Shown piece after piece: positions 53,141-63,937 of a stretch of 64,000 nucleotides of DNA (its first letter is position 1; each line of letters begins with the position of its first letter). The notes beneath the pieces were generated by a model. The model had not been told where the DNA came from, made no database searches, and saw nothing but the letters and a program-made list of their open reading frames with translations. Both the position numbers and the translations under genes were made by a program. This DNA is from [Mycobacterium] crassicus. GTDB taxonomy: Bacteria > Actinomycetota > Actinomycetes > Mycobacteriales > Mycobacteriaceae. The DNA lies in NCBI RefSeq assembly GCF_020181615.1, contig NZ_CP084029.1:3237963-3301962 (forward strand), in the 5' to 3' direction.

Positions 53141-54513
53141 CCGATCAGTTGGCGGACCGGCTGGCCCGGGTACTGGCCCCTCATCTGGGTCCGGTCACCG
53201 TCGAGGGACTGCGCGCCCTGACCGGCGGCGCCAGCCGATCCACCTGGGCGTTCGAGGCCGTCACGAAGACGGGGGAAACCGCCGAGCGCCACGCGCTGAT
53301 CCTGCGCACCGGCCCACCCGACGAGATCCACGCCAGCATGGAGCTTGAAGCGCACGCACAGCGTGCCGCGCGCCAGACCGGCGCCCCGGTGCCGACCGTC
53401 CTGGTTGCCGACAATTCCGCTGCGGCACTGGGGAATCCATATCTGATCTGCAATGAGATCGCCGGCGAGACGGTGGTTCGACGCATCGAGCGTCAACTCG
53501 ACGACACCGGCCGGGAGCACCTGCTGCGCCAGTGCGCCCAGGCGCTGGCCGCCATCCACCGGGCCGACCCGGGAGGCATTCCCCTGAGTACCGAGGACCA
53601 GCTCGCCGCCTGCCGCAACCAGCTGGACGCGATGCCCGACACCACGGCCGTGTTCGAGTGGGCATTCCGGTGGCTGACGGCCCACCGGCCGCCGGCTGCG
53701 CAGGCACAGCTGGTGCACGGCGACTTCCGGATGGGCAACCTGATCGTCGACGGCTCCGAGCTGGCGGCCGTGCTGGACTGGGAGCTGGTGCACCTCGGCG
53801 ACTCCTGTGAGGACTTGGCCTGGTTCTGCCTGCGGGCCTGGCGGTTCGGCGCTCCGCCGGACCGTGCCGCCGGCGGGCTCGGCGATATCGACAGCTTCCT
53901 GGCCGCCTATGCCCACGCCGCCGGTACCACCGTCGATCCGAGCCGCTTCGCCTGGTGGCTGGTACTGGGCACCCTGCGGTGGGGCATCATCTGCCGCTAC
54001 CAGGCGCAGCGGCACCTGAGCGGGCAGGCGCGATCGGTGGAGTTGGCGACGATCGGACGACGGGTAAGCGAAACCGAATGGGACCTGCTGCGACTGCTCG
54101 ACGGGACGCCCGGCGACGACACGCGGAGCGCAGCGACGGGCGGAGGAACCGGACCATCAACGCCGCGCGTGACCGGCCGCCGCCCCACCGCCGCCGAACT
54201 CGTGGCCGCGGTAGCCGAGTTCCTCGACACGTCATTTGCGAACCGCGACGCGGACGCGGCCACCGCGAGCCAGGTCAGATTCCACTCCCGGGTGGCTGCC
54301 AACGCGCTGCGCATCGTCGAACGCGAATTGAGCGACACCTCCCCGGATGCGCCGGCGCAGGCGCTGGCCGGTCTGGATTTCACCGATGAGGCCACGCTGG
54401 CGGCCGCCGTCCGGGCCGGTGACCTCGACGACCGGGCCGAGGCGCTCACCGCCTGTCTCTACGCCCTGGTCCGGCACCGGTTGTCGATCGACCACCCCGG
54501 CTATGACGACTAG
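53137..54513 (+). CDS. Aminoglycoside-phosphotransferase-like kinase fused to a DUF6285-type domain
   Basis: A 458-residue fusion. Residues 1-335 are an APH-fold kinase: LTGGASRSTWAFE, ALILRTGPP, catalytic HGDFRMGNLIVDGSELAAVLDWELVHLGDSCEDLAWF. Residues 345-458 (RRPTAAELVAAVAEFL to ALVRHRLSIDHPGYDD) are a small helical domain like the separate DUF6285 proteins that usually follow such kinases. The linker (about residues 327-348) is Gly/Thr/Ser-rich and its DNA still holds GGAGGA and an in-frame GTG at 54169. The pair recalls LvaA with LvaB, which phosphorylate 4-hydroxyacyl-CoA. Confidence 0.82.
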   Translation: MTDQLADRLARVLAPHLGPVTVEGLRALTGGASRSTWAFEAVTKTGETAERHALILRTGPPDEIHASMELEAHAQRAARQTGAPVPTVLVADNSAAALGNPYLICNEIAGETVVRRIERQLDDTGREHLLRQCAQALAAIHRADPGGIPLSTEDQLAACRNQLDAMPDTTAVFEWAFRWLTAHRPPAAQAQLVHGDFRMGNLIVDGSELAAVLDWELVHLGDSCEDLAWFCLRAWRFGAPPDRAAGGLGDIDSFLAAYAHAAGTTVDPSRFAWWLVLGTLRWGIICRYQAQRHLSGQARSVELATIGRRVSETEWDLLRLLDGTPGDDTRSAATGGGTGPSTPRVTGRRPTAAELVAAVAEFLDTSFANRDADAATASQVRFHSRVAANALRIVERELSDTSPDAPAQALAGLDFTDEATLAAAVRAGDLDDRAEALTACLYALVRHRLSIDHPGYDD

Positions 54514-54555
54514 GCACCTAGAGTCACTGCGCGGCAGTCGGTTCGACCGGTTTCG

Positions 54556-54570
54556 TTGACGGTCGGTCAA
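54556..54570. promoter_or_regulatory. Inverted repeat TTGAC-N5-GTCAA before the Rv3143-type gene
   Basis: Arms TTGAC and GTCAA with spacer ggtcg, 41 bases before GTG 54611. It has the same half-sites as the cyp136 operator but shorter symmetry. Possibly an operator; chance is not excluded. Confidence 0.3.
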
Positions 54571-54597
54571 ACCCGCCTACGGGCGTCCGGTGAGCAG

Positions 54598-54603
54598 TAG
54601 CAT
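54598..54603 (+). promoter_or_regulatory. -10 element for a leaderless transcript
   Basis: TAGCAT ends 7 bases before GTG 54611, the spacing expected if transcription starts at the G of the start codon. No ribosome site is present, which supports leaderless translation. Confidence 0.5.
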
Positions 54604-54610
54604 CTGCTGC

Positions 54611-55015
54611 GTGTCTGCCTCCACCGCCACGCTGCGGATTCTTGTCTACAGTGACGACGCTTCGACCCGCGCCAAGGCCATCGCCGCGCTGGGCAAGCAC
54701 CTGCACCCCGACCTGCCGGAGCTGACCTACGTCGAGGTCGCCACCGAACCGATGGTGATCCGGCAGATGGACGCCGGCGGAATCGACCTCGCGGTGCTCG
54801 ACGGCGAGGCCACCCCGGCCGGCGGGATGGGCGTCTGCAAACAGCTCAAGGACGAGATCACCCCGTGCCCGCCGATCGTGGTGTTGACCGGCCGCGCCGA
54901 TGACGCCTGGCTGGCGCGATGGTCCCGCGCCGACGCGGCGGTGCCGCACCCGGTAGACCCCATGACACTGAGCCGCACGGTCCTGGGCCTGCTCCGCACG
55001 CCGACGCCGGGTTAG
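54611..55015 (+). CDS. Receiver-only response regulator (Rv3143-type)
   Basis: A 134-residue single-domain receiver: LRILVYSDDASTRAKAIAALG, VVIRQMDAGGIDLAVLDGEATPAGGMG with the phosphoacceptor-position Asp, and IVVLTGRADDAWLARWSRADAAVPHPVDP, where the usual Lys of KP is replaced by His. It closely follows my memory of Rv3143, which also precedes nuoA. Without an output domain it may act by binding a partner. Confidence 0.87.
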   Translation: MSASTATLRILVYSDDASTRAKAIAALGKHLHPDLPELTYVEVATEPMVIRQMDAGGIDLAVLDGEATPAGGMGVCKQLKDEITPCPPIVVLTGRADDAWLARWSRADAAVPHPVDPMTLSRTVLGLLRTPTPG

Positions 55016-55047
55016 GGCGAGTTAGGGCGCCCTCAGACGCGAATTCC

Positions 55048-55074
55048 CCTGTCGCCGTTGACCCCTGCGACAGG
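55048..55074. terminator. Hairpin between the receiver gene and nuoA
   Basis: CCTGTCGC and GCGACAGG form a perfect 8-bp stem with an 11-base loop, 33 bases after the receiver stop. It is probably a terminator, though it lies 60 bases upstream of the nuoA -10 and could be an operator. Confidence 0.5.
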
Positions 55075-55135
55075 TGATGCCCGTCACAGTTGTCGGCAAT
55101 TTCGGATTCTTCGCAACCGTCCGGTTGGGGCGGGC

Positions 55136-55141
55136 TAGGCT
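55136..55141 (+). promoter_or_regulatory. Probable -10 element of the nuo operon
   Basis: TAGGCT fits TANNNT and predicts a start near 55148 with a leader of about 40 bases carrying GGAAGGGAA before nuoA ATG 55189. No good -35 is visible. Confidence 0.4.
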
Positions 55142-55188
55142 GTGCCTGAACTCACATCGACGCCCGGAAGGGAACTACGTCACCGCGT

Positions 55189-55566
55189 ATGAACCTGTAT
55201 CTACCGATCCTCGCGCTCGCCGCGCTCGCCGCCGGTTTCGCAGTGTTTTCCGTGGTCGCCGGAACGCTGGCCGGTCCTTCGCGCTACAACCGAGCAAAGC
55301 TGGAAGCCTATGAGTGCGGCATCGAGCCCACCGATCAGCCGGTCAGCGGGCCGCACTCCCCGCCCGGGCAGCGCTTCCCGGTGAAGTACTACCTGACCGC
55401 GATGCTGTTCATCGTCTTCGACATCGAGATCGTTTTTCTCTACCCCTGGGCGGTCGCCTTCGACGGGCTCGGGGTGTTCGCCCTGATCGAGATGGCGCTG
55501 TTCGCCGTCGTCGTCTTCGTCGCGTACGCCTACGTCTGGCGGCGCGGCGGCCTGAGTTGGGATTGA
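55189..55566 (+). CDS. nuoA: NADH-quinone oxidoreductase subunit A
   Basis: A 125-residue three-segment membrane subunit of complex I. YECGIEP carries the conserved Cys loop, and [27 protein letters not shown] is diagnostic. It helps form the quinone/proton path at the interface. First gene of the nuo operon; the ribosome site GGAAGGG is 14 bases from ATG, somewhat far. Confidence 0.96.
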   Translation: MNLYLPILALAALAAGFAVFSVVAGTLAGPSRYNRAKLEAYECGIEPTDQPVSGPHSPPGQRFPVKYYLTAMLFIVFDIEIVFLYPWAVAFDGLGVFALIEMALFAVVVFVAYAYVWRRGGLSWD

Positions 55567-55567
55567 A

Positions 55568-56122
55568 ATGGGATTAGAAGAACAGCTGCCGAGCGGTCTC
55601 CTGCTGTCCACGGTGGAAGACCTGGCCGGATACTTCCGCAAGGGGTCACTGTGGCCGGCGACCTTCGGCCTGGCGTGTTGCGCCATCGAGATGATGTCGT
55701 CGATGGCGCCCGACTACGACATCTCCCGATTCGGCATGGAGGTTTTCCGCGCCTCGCCGCGCCAGGCGGACCTGATGATCGTGGCCGGCCGGGTGAGCCA
55801 GAAGATGGCGCCGGTGCTGCGCCAGATCTACGACCAGATGGTGGAACCCAAGTGGGTGCTGGCCATGGGGGTGTGCGCGTCGTCGGGCGGGATGTTCAAC
55901 AACTACGCGATCGTGCAGGGCGTCGACCATGTCGTCCCGGTTGATATCTACCTGCCCGGTTGTCCGCCCCGGCCCGAGATGCTCATGTACGCAATTCTCA
56001 AGCTGCACGAGAAGATTCGCGAGATGCCGCTGGGCGCCAACCGTGAGCAGGTGGTCACCGCTACCGAAGAGGCGGCGCTGTCGGCCCCGTCCACCTGGCA
56101 GATGAAGGGGTTGCTGCGGTGA
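55568..56122 (+). CDS. nuoB: NADH-quinone oxidoreductase subunit B
   Basis: A 184-residue peripheral subunit that carries iron-sulfur cluster N2. The ligands are visible in [28 protein letters not shown] and LPGCPPRPE. It passes electrons to quinone. It starts one base after the nuoA stop. Confidence 0.97.
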   Translation: MGLEEQLPSGLLLSTVEDLAGYFRKGSLWPATFGLACCAIEMMSSMAPDYDISRFGMEVFRASPRQADLMIVAGRVSQKMAPVLRQIYDQMVEPKWVLAMGVCASSGGMFNNYAIVQGVDHVVPVDIYLPGCPPRPEMLMYAILKLHEKIREMPLGANREQVVTATEEAALSAPSTWQMKGLLR

Positions 56123-56820
56123 GCGAGGGCACTGCCGACGGCGACGGCCGGGACGGCACCGAAGACGTGATCAAGGTACGCCGCGGCCTGTTCGGTGCGG
56201 CCGGCAGCGGGGACACCTCCGGATACGGGCACCTCGTGACCGAAGCCGCGCTGCCCGGCGACACCCCGCGGCCCTACGGCGGGTACTTCGACGAACTCGT
56301 GGACACCCTCACCGCCGCGCTGCAGCGCGAGGGGGTCGAATTCGCCGATGCCGTAGAGAAAGTGGTGGTGTACCGGGGCGAGCTGACCCTCTACATCCAC
56401 CGGGCGAAATTGCGCACGGTGGCCAGACTGCTGCGCGACGAGCCCGAACTGCGCTTCGAGTTGAGCCTCGGCGTCAGCGGCGTGCACTACCCCTCGGACG
56501 CGGACCGGGAGCTGCACGCGGTCTATCCGCTGCGGTCCATCACCCACAGTCGCAAGGTTCGGTTGGAAGTCGCTGCCCCCGACGCGGATCCGCACATTCC
56601 CTCGCTGTTCACGATCTACCCGACCACCGACTGGCACGAGCGCGAGACCTACGACTTCTTCGGGATCATCTTCGACGGCCACCCGTCACTGACCCGGATC
56701 GAGATGCCCGACGACTGGCACGGCCACCCGCAACGCAAGGACTACCCGCTGGGCGGCATCCCGGTCGAGTACAAGGGCGCGCAGATACCGCCGCCTGACC
56801 AGCGGAGGGCCTACAAGTGA
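56119..56820 (+). CDS. nuoC: NADH-quinone oxidoreductase subunit C
   Basis: A 233-residue peripheral-arm subunit with the 30-kDa family signature [40 protein letters not shown]. The first 60 residues are variable. GTG 56119 overlaps the nuoB stop as GTGA. Confidence 0.96.
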   Translation: MSEGTADGDGRDGTEDVIKVRRGLFGAAGSGDTSGYGHLVTEAALPGDTPRPYGGYFDELVDTLTAALQREGVEFADAVEKVVVYRGELTLYIHRAKLRTVARLLRDEPELRFELSLGVSGVHYPSDADRELHAVYPLRSITHSRKVRLEVAAPDADPHIPSLFTIYPTTDWHERETYDFFGIIFDGHPSLTRIEMPDDWHGHPQRKDYPLGGIPVEYKGAQIPPPDQRRAYK

Positions 56821-58124
56821 TGAGCAGCGACACGCCGCGCACCGTGCTGAACGTCGGTGGGCAGGAATGGGACCAGGTGGTCGAAGCGGCCAAGGCCGCC
56901 GACCCGGGCGAGCGCATCGTCGTCAACATGGGGCCTCAACACCCGTCGACACACGGTGTGCTCCGGCTGATCCTCGAACTCGACGGTGAGACGGTGACCG
57001 AAGCCCGTTGCGGCATAGGCTATCTGCACACCGGCATCGAGAAGAACCTGGAAAGCCGGTACTGGACCCAGGGTGTCACGTTCGTGACGCGGATGGACTA
57101 CCTGTCACCGTTCTTCAGCGAAGTCGCCTACTGCCTCGGGGTGGAGAAGCTCCTCGACATCACCGACGACATTCCGGAGCGGGTCAGCGTGATCCGGGTG
57201 TTGATGATGGAACTCAACCGGATCTCCTCGCACCTGGTGGCACTGGCCACCGGCGGCATGGAGCTCGGTGCGCTGTCGGTGATGCTGTTCGGCTTCCGTG
57301 AACGCGAGCTGGTACTCGACATCTTCGAGACGATCACCGGTCTGCGGATGAACCACCAGTACATCCGGCCCGGCGGGGTGTCGGTGGATCTGCCCGACGA
57401 GGCGGTCCCGATGATTCGCGACTTTCTCAAGCTGATGCCCAAGCGGCTCAAGGACATCGAGGACCTGCTCACCGAGAACTACATCTGGAAGGCCCGCACC
57501 AAAGGCGTGGGCTATCTGGATCTGACCGGGTGCATGGCGCTGGGCATCACCGGTCCGGTGCTGCGGTCCACCGGCCTGCCCTATGACATTCGCCGTGAGG
57601 AACCGTACTGCGGCTACCAGGACTACGAATTCGATGTGATCACCGATGACGGCTGTGATGCCTACGGCCGCTACCTGATTCGCATCGCGGAGATCAAGGA
57701 ATCCCTGAAAATCGTCGAGCAATGTCTGGACAAGCTACGGCCTGGTCCGGTCATGGTCGCCGACCGCAAGATCGCCTGGCCGGCCGACCTGACCATCGGC
57801 CCGGACGGGCAGGGTAACTCCAAGGAGCACATCGGCTGGATCATGGGCCACTCGATGGAGGGCCTGATCCACCACTTCAAGCGGGTCACCGAGGATCTGT
57901 GGGTGCCGCCGGGACAGGTGTTCGTCTCGGTCGAATCGCCCCGCGGCGAGATGGGGGTGCATATGGTCAGCGACGGCGGAACCCGGCCCTACCGGGTGCA
58001 TTACCGGGATCCGTCGTTCACCAACCTGCAGGCGGTCGCCGCGATGAGCGAAGGCGGCCTGATCGCCGACGTGATCGCCGCGGTCGCCAGCATCGACCCG
58101 GTGATGGGCGGGGTGGACCGGTGA
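56820..58124 (+). CDS. nuoD: NADH-quinone oxidoreductase subunit D
   Basis: A 434-residue 49-kDa-type subunit forming the quinone site with Nuo[43 protein letters not shown], and [20 protein letters not shown] 56820 overlaps the nuoC TGA by one base (TGATG); GTG 56817 is an alternative. Confidence 0.97.
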   Translation: MSSDTPRTVLNVGGQEWDQVVEAAKAADPGERIVVNMGPQHPSTHGVLRLILELDGETVTEARCGIGYLHTGIEKNLESRYWTQGVTFVTRMDYLSPFFSEVAYCLGVEKLLDITDDIPERVSVIRVLMMELNRISSHLVALATGGMELGALSVMLFGFRERELVLDIFETITGLRMNHQYIRPGGVSVDLPDEAVPMIRDFLKLMPKRLKDIEDLLTENYIWKARTKGVGYLDLTGCMALGITGPVLRSTGLPYDIRREEPYCGYQDYEFDVITDDGCDAYGRYLIRIAEIKESLKIVEQCLDKLRPGPVMVADRKIAWPADLTIGPDGQGNSKEHIGWIMGHSMEGLIHHFKRVTEDLWVPPGQVFVSVESPRGEMGVHMVSDGGTRPYRVHYRDPSFTNLQAVAAMSEGGLIADVIAAVASIDPVMGGVDR

Positions 58125-58963
58125 GCGAGACGGGCGGCATGGAAGAGGCGGCAGAGAACGAAGTCAACAAGACCGGACGGGGGCGGCTCATGCCGCCGAC
58201 CGCCGGCGCCGACGGCAACCGGGTGTTCCTGCAGTTGGGCCGGCCGCCGGAGGAGCCCAATCAGTTCAATCACCCCGACGCACCCCGCGCCTACTCCGAT
58301 GAGGTGCGCGCGCGCCTGGAGGCCGACGCCAAGGAGATCATCGCCCGCTACCCCCAGCCGCGCTCGGCGATCCTGCCGATGCTGCACCTGGTACAGGCCG
58401 AGGACTCCTACATCACCCCGGCCGGCATGTCTTTCATCGCCGAAATACTCGGGCTGACCGGCGCCGACGTCGCCGGAGTCGCCTCGTTCTACTCGATGTA
58501 CCGGCGCAAGCCGACCGGTGACTACCTGGTGGGCGTGTGCACCAACACGCTGTGTGCGGTGATGGGTGGCGACGCCATCTACGACGCCCTCAAGGAGCAC
58601 CTGGACCTCAACGACGAGCAGACCACCGGCGACGGCAAGGTCACGCTGGAGCGCATCGAGTGCAACGCGGCCTGCGACTGTGCGCCGGTGATGATGGTGA
58701 ACTGGGAGTTCTTCGACCAGCAGACACCCGAGTCGGCGCGCGACCTCACCGACGCCCTGCGTTCCGGTGCCGAGGTTCGGCCCAGTCGCGGCCTGCCGCT
58801 GACCAGCTTCCGCGAAACCGCCCGGGTACTGGCCGGTTTCGCCGACGGCCGCCCCGACGACGGCCAGGGCGGCCCGGCCGGTCCGACATTGGCCGGGCTG
58901 CGCTTCGCCCGAGAACACGGCATGGCCGCGCCGGAGTCCAAGACCGACGGGAGCCGAGAGTGA
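58121..58963 (+). CDS. nuoE: NADH-quinone oxidoreductase subunit E
   Basis: A 280-residue 24-kDa-type subunit with one [2Fe-2S] cluster; the four Cys are in [13 protein letters not shown] and [11 protein letters not shown]. It has about 30 more N-terminal residues than M. tuberculosis NuoE ([20 protein letters not shown]), so the true start could be ATG 58139. GTG 58121 overlaps nuoD (GTGA). The C-terminal 70 residues are a typical mycobacterial extension. Confidence 0.94.
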   Translation: MSETGGMEEAAENEVNKTGRGRLMPPTAGADGNRVFLQLGRPPEEPNQFNHPDAPRAYSDEVRARLEADAKEIIARYPQPRSAILPMLHLVQAEDSYITPAGMSFIAEILGLTGADVAGVASFYSMYRRKPTGDYLVGVCTNTLCAVMGGDAIYDALKEHLDLNDEQTTGDGKVTLERIECNAACDCAPVMMVNWEFFDQQTPESARDLTDALRSGAEVRPSRGLPLTSFRETARVLAGFADGRPDDGQGGPAGPTLAGLRFAREHGMAAPESKTDGSRE

Positions 58964-60312
58964 CCTCCACCCCGACCTCCCCCACCGCGGCAACGGCGCT
59001 GACCCCGGTACTGAGCAGCTACTGGGACGATCCCGAGTCCTGGACGCTGGAGACCTACCGCCGGCATGGCGGTTACCTGGGCATGCAGCGGGCGCTGGCC
59101 ATGGCACCCGACGACGTCATCGAGCTGGTCAAGGATTCCGGGCTGCGCGGGCGCGGCGGCGCCGGGTTCTCCACCGGAACCAAGTGGTCGTTCGTCCCGC
59201 AGGGCACCGAGGGAGCCGGGGCCAAGCCGCATTATCTGCTGGTCAACGCAGACGAGTCCGAGCCGGGCACCTGCAAGGACATCCCACTGCTGCTGGCGAC
59301 ACCACACGTGCTCATCGAGGGCATGATCATCTGTTGCCACGCGATCCGCGCCCGGCACGCCTTCATCTACGTGCGCGGCGAGGTGCTGCCCATCCTGCGG
59401 CGCCTGCAGAACGCGGTGGCCGAGGCCTACGCGGCAGGGCTGCTGGGCACCGACATCGGCGGCACCGGTTTCGACCTCGACATCACCGTGCACGCCGGTG
59501 CCGGAGCCTATATCTGCGGTGAGGAGACCGCGCTGATCGACTCGCTGGAGGGCTACCGCGGCCAGCCACGGCTGCGTCCGCCGTTCCCCGCGGTCGCCGG
59601 CCTCTACGCCTCCCCCACCGTGGTCAACAACGTCGAATCCATTGCCAGCGTGCCGTCGATCCTGCGCAACGGACCGGAGTGGTTCCGGTCGATGGGCACC
59701 GAGAAGTCCCGCGGCTACACGCTGTATTCGCTTTCCGGGCACGTGAATCGGCCCGGTCAGTACGAGGCACCGCTGGGTATCACCCTGCGGGAACTGCTGG
59801 AGTACGCCGGCGGGATCCGCGACGGCCACCGGCTGAAGTTCTGGACACCGGGTGGGTCGTCGACCCCGCTGCTGACCGCGGAACACCTCGACATCCCGTT
59901 GGACTACGAAGGCATGGCCTCGGCCGGGTCGATGCTGGGCACCAAGGCATTACAGATCTTCGACGAGACCACCTGCGTGGTGCGGGCGGCCCGGCGCTGG
60001 TCGGAGTTCTACAAGCACGAGTCCTGCGGCAAGTGCACCCCGTGCCGCGAGGGCACCTACTGGCTGGTGCCGATCTACGAGCGCCTCGAGACCGGTCGCG
60101 GCACCCCCGAGGACCTCGACACGCTGCTTGACATCGCCGACGTGCTGTTCGGGAAGTCGTTCTGCGCGTTGGGAGACGGTGCGGCGATGCCGGTGAAGTC
60201 GTCGATCCAGTATTTCCGTGACGAATACATCGCCCACCTCGAGGGGGGCTGCCCGTTCGACCCGAAAGCGAGCATGTTCGTGCCAAACGGAGCAGGAGGC
60301 GGTGCGGCGTGA
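58960..60312 (+). CDS. nuoF: NADH-quinone oxidoreductase subunit F
   Basis: A 450-residue subunit that oxidises NADH. The FMN/NADH region is [18 protein letters not shown], followed by [19 protein letters not shown], and the 4Fe-4S ligands are in [11 protein letters not shown] plus a later Cys in [11 protein letters not shown]. It starts at GTG 58960, overlapping nuoE. Confidence 0.97.
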   Translation: MTSTPTSPTAATALTPVLSSYWDDPESWTLETYRRHGGYLGMQRALAMAPDDVIELVKDSGLRGRGGAGFSTGTKWSFVPQGTEGAGAKPHYLLVNADESEPGTCKDIPLLLATPHVLIEGMIICCHAIRARHAFIYVRGEVLPILRRLQNAVAEAYAAGLLGTDIGGTGFDLDITVHAGAGAYICGEETALIDSLEGYRGQPRLRPPFPAVAGLYASPTVVNNVESIASVPSILRNGPEWFRSMGTEKSRGYTLYSLSGHVNRPGQYEAPLGITLRELLEYAGGIRDGHRLKFWTPGGSSTPLLTAEHLDIPLDYEGMASAGSMLGTKALQIFDETTCVVRAARRWSEFYKHESCGKCTPCREGTYWLVPIYERLETGRGTPEDLDTLLDIADVLFGKSFCALGDGAAMPVKSSIQYFRDEYIAHLEGGCPFDPKASMFVPNGAGGGAA

Positions 60313-62708
60313 CTCAACCTTCTCAGCCGACCGGCCAGGAGTCGGTGACGTTCACCATCGACGACCAGCAGATCACGGTTCCCAAGGGCACCTTGATCAT
60401 TCGGGCCGCCGAGCAGTTGGGCATCGAGATCCCCCGATTCTGCGACCACCCACTGCTGGACCCGGTGGCCTGGTGCCGGCAGTGCATGGTCGAGGTCGAA
60501 GGTCAGCGCAAGCCGCAGCCGTCCTGCGCGGTGGCGGCGACCGAGGGCATGGTGGTGCGTACCCAGCACACCTCCGCCGAAGCCGACCGGGCTCAGCACC
60601 TGGTCATGGAGCTGCTGCTGATCAACCACCCGCTGGACTGCCCGACCTGCGACAAGGGCGGTGAATGCCCGCTGCAGAACCAGGCGATGACCCACGGCCG
60701 CACCGAGACTCGCTTCGAAGAGGCCAAGCGGACCTATCCCAAGCCGATCAACATCTCCTCGCAGGTGCTGCTAGACCGCGACCGCTGCATTCTGTGCGCG
60801 CGCTGCACCCGATTCTCCGACGAGATCGCCGGCGACAAGTTCATCGAGATGATGGACCGCGGCGCCCTGCAGCAGGTCGGCATCTACACCGACACCCCGT
60901 TCGACTCCTACTTCTCCGGCAACACCGTGCAGATCTGCCCGGTCGGGGCGCTCACCGGCGCTTCATACCGATTCCGGGCACGGCCGTTCGACCTGGTGTC
61001 CACCCCGAGTGTCTGCGAACACTGCTCGGCGGGCTGCGCCCAGCGCACCGACCACCGCCGCGGCAAAGTGATGCGCCGGATGGCCGGTGAGGATCCGGAC
61101 GTCAACGAGGAATGGAACTGCGACAAGGGCCGCTGGGCATTCACCTACGCCACCCAGCGTGACCGGATCACCACTCCGATGGTGCGCGACGCCGGCGGGA
61201 ACCTGGTGCCCACCTCCTGGCCGCACGCGGTGGCGGTGGCGGCACGCGGCCTGGCCGCCGCCCGGGGCCGCACCGGCGTGCTGGTCGGTGGCCGGGCGAC
61301 CGCCGAAGACGCCTACGGCTACGCCAAGTTCACCAGGGTGGCGCTGCGCGGCGACGACATCGACTTCCGGGCCCGCCCGCAGTCCGGCGAGGAAGCCGAG
61401 TTCCTGACCGCCCGGGTGGCCGGTCGCGGAATAGAGGTGAGCTTCGCCGACCTGGAAGCCGCCCCGGCCGTGCTGCTGGTCGGCTTCGAGCCCGAGGAAG
61501 AGGCACCGATGGTCTTCCTGCGGCTGCGCAAAGCGGCCCGCAAGAAGGGCACCAAGGTGTTCAGCGTGGCACCGTTCGCCGACCGGGCGCTGACCAAGAT
61601 GTTCGGCACCCTGCTGCCGGTGGTGCCGGGCGGCGAGGCCGCGGTGCTGGACGGCCTGCATGACGGTGAGGTCGGGCAGCTGCTGCGCCGGCCCGGCGCG
61701 GTGGTGCTGGTCGGTGAGCGGCTGGCCAGTTCCCCGGGCGCGTTGTCGGCGTCGGCGCGGCTGGCCGAGGCGACCGGCGCCCGGCTGGCCTGGGTGCCGC
61801 GGCGTGCCGGTGAGCGCGGCGCACTGGACGGCGGTGCGCTGGCGGGCCTGCTGCCCGGCGGCCGCCCGCTGGGCGACGAGTCCGCGCGGGCCGAGATCGC
61901 ACGGGCGTGGGGTCTCGACGGCCCCGACGATCTGCCGTCGCAGGCCGGACGCGACACCGATGCCATCCTGGCGGCCGCCGCAGACGGCACGCTGGGGGCA
62001 CTGCTGGTCGGCGGGGTCGAACCGGCCGACCTGGCCGACCCGGCGGCGGCACTGACCGCCCTCGACCAGGTCGAGTTCCTGGTCAGCCTGGAGCTGAGGC
62101 AAAGCCAGGTCACCGAGCGGGCCGACGTCGTGTTGCCGATCGCGGCCGCCGCCGAGAAATCCGGCACCTTCGTCAACTGGGAGGGCCGGCACCGTCGGTT
62201 CGGCGTCGCGCTGGGCGATGGCGGCGCGCTGTCCGATGTGCGGGTGCTCGACGCTATCGCCGAGGAAATGGGTGTGGCACTGGGCCTTTCGGACGTCGAG
62301 GCGGCCCGCGACGAGCTGGCCGCCCTCGGCACCTGGGCCGGCAGCCGGGCCGATGCCCCCCGGGCGGCCGCGGGCACCCCGCAGCAGGCCGCTGCCGGCC
62401 AAGCCGTACTGGCCGGCTGGCGCATGCTGCTGGACAACGGCGTGATGCAGGCCGGCGAACCGAAGCTGGCCGGTACGGCCCGCAAGCCGGTGGCCCGACT
62501 GTCGGCGGAGACCGCGGCCGAAGTCGGTGTGGCGCCGGGTGATCCGCTCACCGTCAGCACCGAGCGCGGCCGCATCACCCTGCCGCTGGTGGTCACCGAC
62601 ATGCCGGATCGGGTGGTGTGGTTGCCGATGAACTCCGCGGATTCGGCGGTGCACCGAGATCTGGGGGTCACCCCGGGTGCGGTGGTACAGATTGGACGCA
62701 GACCATGA
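60309..62708 (+). CDS. nuoG: NADH-quinone oxidoreductase subunit G
   Basis: A 799-residue subunit with several iron-sulfur clusters. The N-terminal 2Fe-2S site is [15 protein letters not shown] with a later [20 protein letters not shown] and [15 protein letters not shown] carry further clusters, and [10 protein letters not shown] begins the molybdopterin-oxidoreductase-like domain (about 230-799). That domain has lost its cofactor role in complex I. It overlaps nuoF (GTGA) and nuoH (ATGA). Confidence 0.97.
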   Translation: MTQPSQPTGQESVTFTIDDQQITVPKGTLIIRAAEQLGIEIPRFCDHPLLDPVAWCRQCMVEVEGQRKPQPSCAVAATEGMVVRTQHTSAEADRAQHLVMELLLINHPLDCPTCDKGGECPLQNQAMTHGRTETRFEEAKRTYPKPINISSQVLLDRDRCILCARCTRFSDEIAGDKFIEMMDRGALQQVGIYTDTPFDSYFSGNTVQICPVGALTGASYRFRARPFDLVSTPSVCEHCSAGCAQRTDHRRGKVMRRMAGEDPDVNEEWNCDKGRWAFTYATQRDRITTPMVRDAGGNLVPTSWPHAVAVAARGLAAARGRTGVLVGGRATAEDAYGYAKFTRVALRGDDIDFRARPQSGEEAEFLTARVAGRGIEVSFADLEAAPAVLLVGFEPEEEAPMVFLRLRKAARKKGTKVFSVAPFADRALTKMFGTLLPVVPGGEAAVLDGLHDGEVGQLLRRPGAVVLVGERLASSPGALSASARLAEATGARLAWVPRRAGERGALDGGALAGLLPGGRPLGDESARAEIARAWGLDGPDDLPSQAGRDTDAILAAAADGTLGALLVGGVEPADLADPAAALTALDQVEFLVSLELRQSQVTERADVVLPIAAAAEKSGTFVNWEGRHRRFGVALGDGGALSDVRVLDAIAEEMGVALGLSDVEAARDELAALGTWAGSRADAPRAAAGTPQQAAAGQAVLAGWRMLLDNGVMQAGEPKLAGTARKPVARLSAETAAEVGVAPGDPLTVSTERGRITLPLVVTDMPDRVVWLPMNSADSAVHRDLGVTPGAVVQIGRRP

Positions 62709-63937
62709 TCGATCCCTGGTGGTTGATGCTGGCCAAGGTGCTGTGCGTCTTCGTTTTCCTGGTGCTGACGGTGCTCTTCGCCATCGTCATCGAGCGAAAA
62801 GTACTGGGACGTATGCAGATGCGTCCCGGCCCCAACCGGGTCGGGCCCAAGGGATGGCTGCAGAGCCTCGCCGACGGCATCAAGCTGGCGCTCAAGGAGG
62901 ACATCAGCCCCGTCGACGCGGATCGGGTGATCTACGTGTTGGCGCCGATCATCTCGACGGTCCCGGCGATCACGGCGTTCGCGGTGATCCCGTTCGGCCC
63001 CGAGGTGAGCGTCTTCGGCCATCACACCACCCTGCAGTTGGCCGATCTGCCGATCGCGGTGCTGTTCATCTTGGCGATGTCGTCGATCGGCGTGTACGGG
63101 ATCATCCTGGCCGGCTGGTCGTCGGGTTCGGTCTACCCCCTGATCGGCGGTATCCGCTCGACCGCACAGGTGATCTCCTACGAGGTCGCGATGGGCCTGG
63201 TATTCGCCTCGGTGTTCCTCTACGCCGGGACGATGTCGACATCGGGCATCGTGGCCGCCCAGGACCGCGTGTGGTTCGCGTTCCTGCTGATGCCGGCATT
63301 CATGGTCTACCTGGTCGCGATGGTCGGCGAGACCAACCGGGCACCGTTCGACCTGCCCGAAGCCGAAGGCGAACTGGTCGGCGGCTTCCACACGGAGTAT
63401 TCGTCGCTGAAGTTCGCCCTGTTCTTCTTGGCCGAATACATCAACATCACCACGGTCTCGGCGCTGGCCGTCACCTTGTTCTTCGGCGGCTGGCACGCCC
63501 CGTTCCCGATCAACCTGTGGGCCGGCGCCAACGCGGGCTGGTGGCCGCTGCTGTGGTTCACCGCCAAGGTGTGGGGCTTCATCTTCATCTACATCTGGCT
63601 GCGGGCCACCCTGCCCCGGTTGCGCTACGACCAGTTCATGTCGCTGGGCTGGAAAGTCCTGATCCCGGTGGCGCTGACCTGGGTGCTGTTCGGCGCGGGG
63701 ATGCGCAGCCTGCGCAATGACGGCTACCCGCACTGGCAGTGGGTGTTGGGCGGCGTCAGCACACTGGCCACCCTGGTGGCACTGGTACTGCTGCATCGGC
63801 AGTTCAGCGCGGTGCGCGGCGACGACGGCGCCGAACCGGCGCCACCACCCCCCGTTGTCCCATCCGAGGGTTCATTCCCGACACCACCACTACCGCAGCG
63901 CAATTCGCCGCGGGTCAAGGAGGATGTCAATGGCTAG
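62705..63937 (+). CDS. nuoH: NADH-quinone oxidoreductase subunit H
   Basis: A 410-residue membrane subunit at the quinone entry, the same length as in M. tuberculosis. It has [32 protein letters not shown], the [20 protein letters not shown] loop and [19 protein letters not shown], with about eight membrane segments. A proline-rich C-terminal tail (about residues 375-410) is an actinobacterial trait. Confidence 0.97.
   Translation: MIDPWWLMLAKVLCVFVFLVLTVLFAIVIERKVLGRMQMRPGPNRVGPKGWLQSLADGIKLALKEDISPVDADRVIYVLAPIISTVPAITAFAVIPFGPEVSVFGHHTTLQLADLPIAVLFILAMSSIGVYGIILAGWSSGSVYPLIGGIRSTAQVISYEVAMGLVFASVFLYAGTMSTSGIVAAQDRVWFAFLLMPAFMVYLVAMVGETNRAPFDLPEAEGELVGGFHTEYSSLKFALFFLAEYINITTVSALAVTLFFGGWHAPFPINLWAGANAGWWPLLWFTAKVWGFIFIYIWLRATLPRLRYDQFMSLGWKVLIPVALTWVLFGAGMRSLRNDGYPHWQWVLGGVSTLATLVALVLLHRQFSAVRGDDGAEPAPPPPVVPSEGSFPTPPLPQRNSPRVKEDVNG

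Noticed and set aside
54514..55188. PPE-type gene between the Rv3143-type gene and nuoA
   Set aside because: Neither strand encodes a PPE or PE motif in the gap, unlike the M. tuberculosis order.
61319..63796. An 825-codon open frame opposite nuoG and nuoH
   Set aside because: Both strands are open because of GC bias; nuoG and nuoH have full family motifs on the plus strand.
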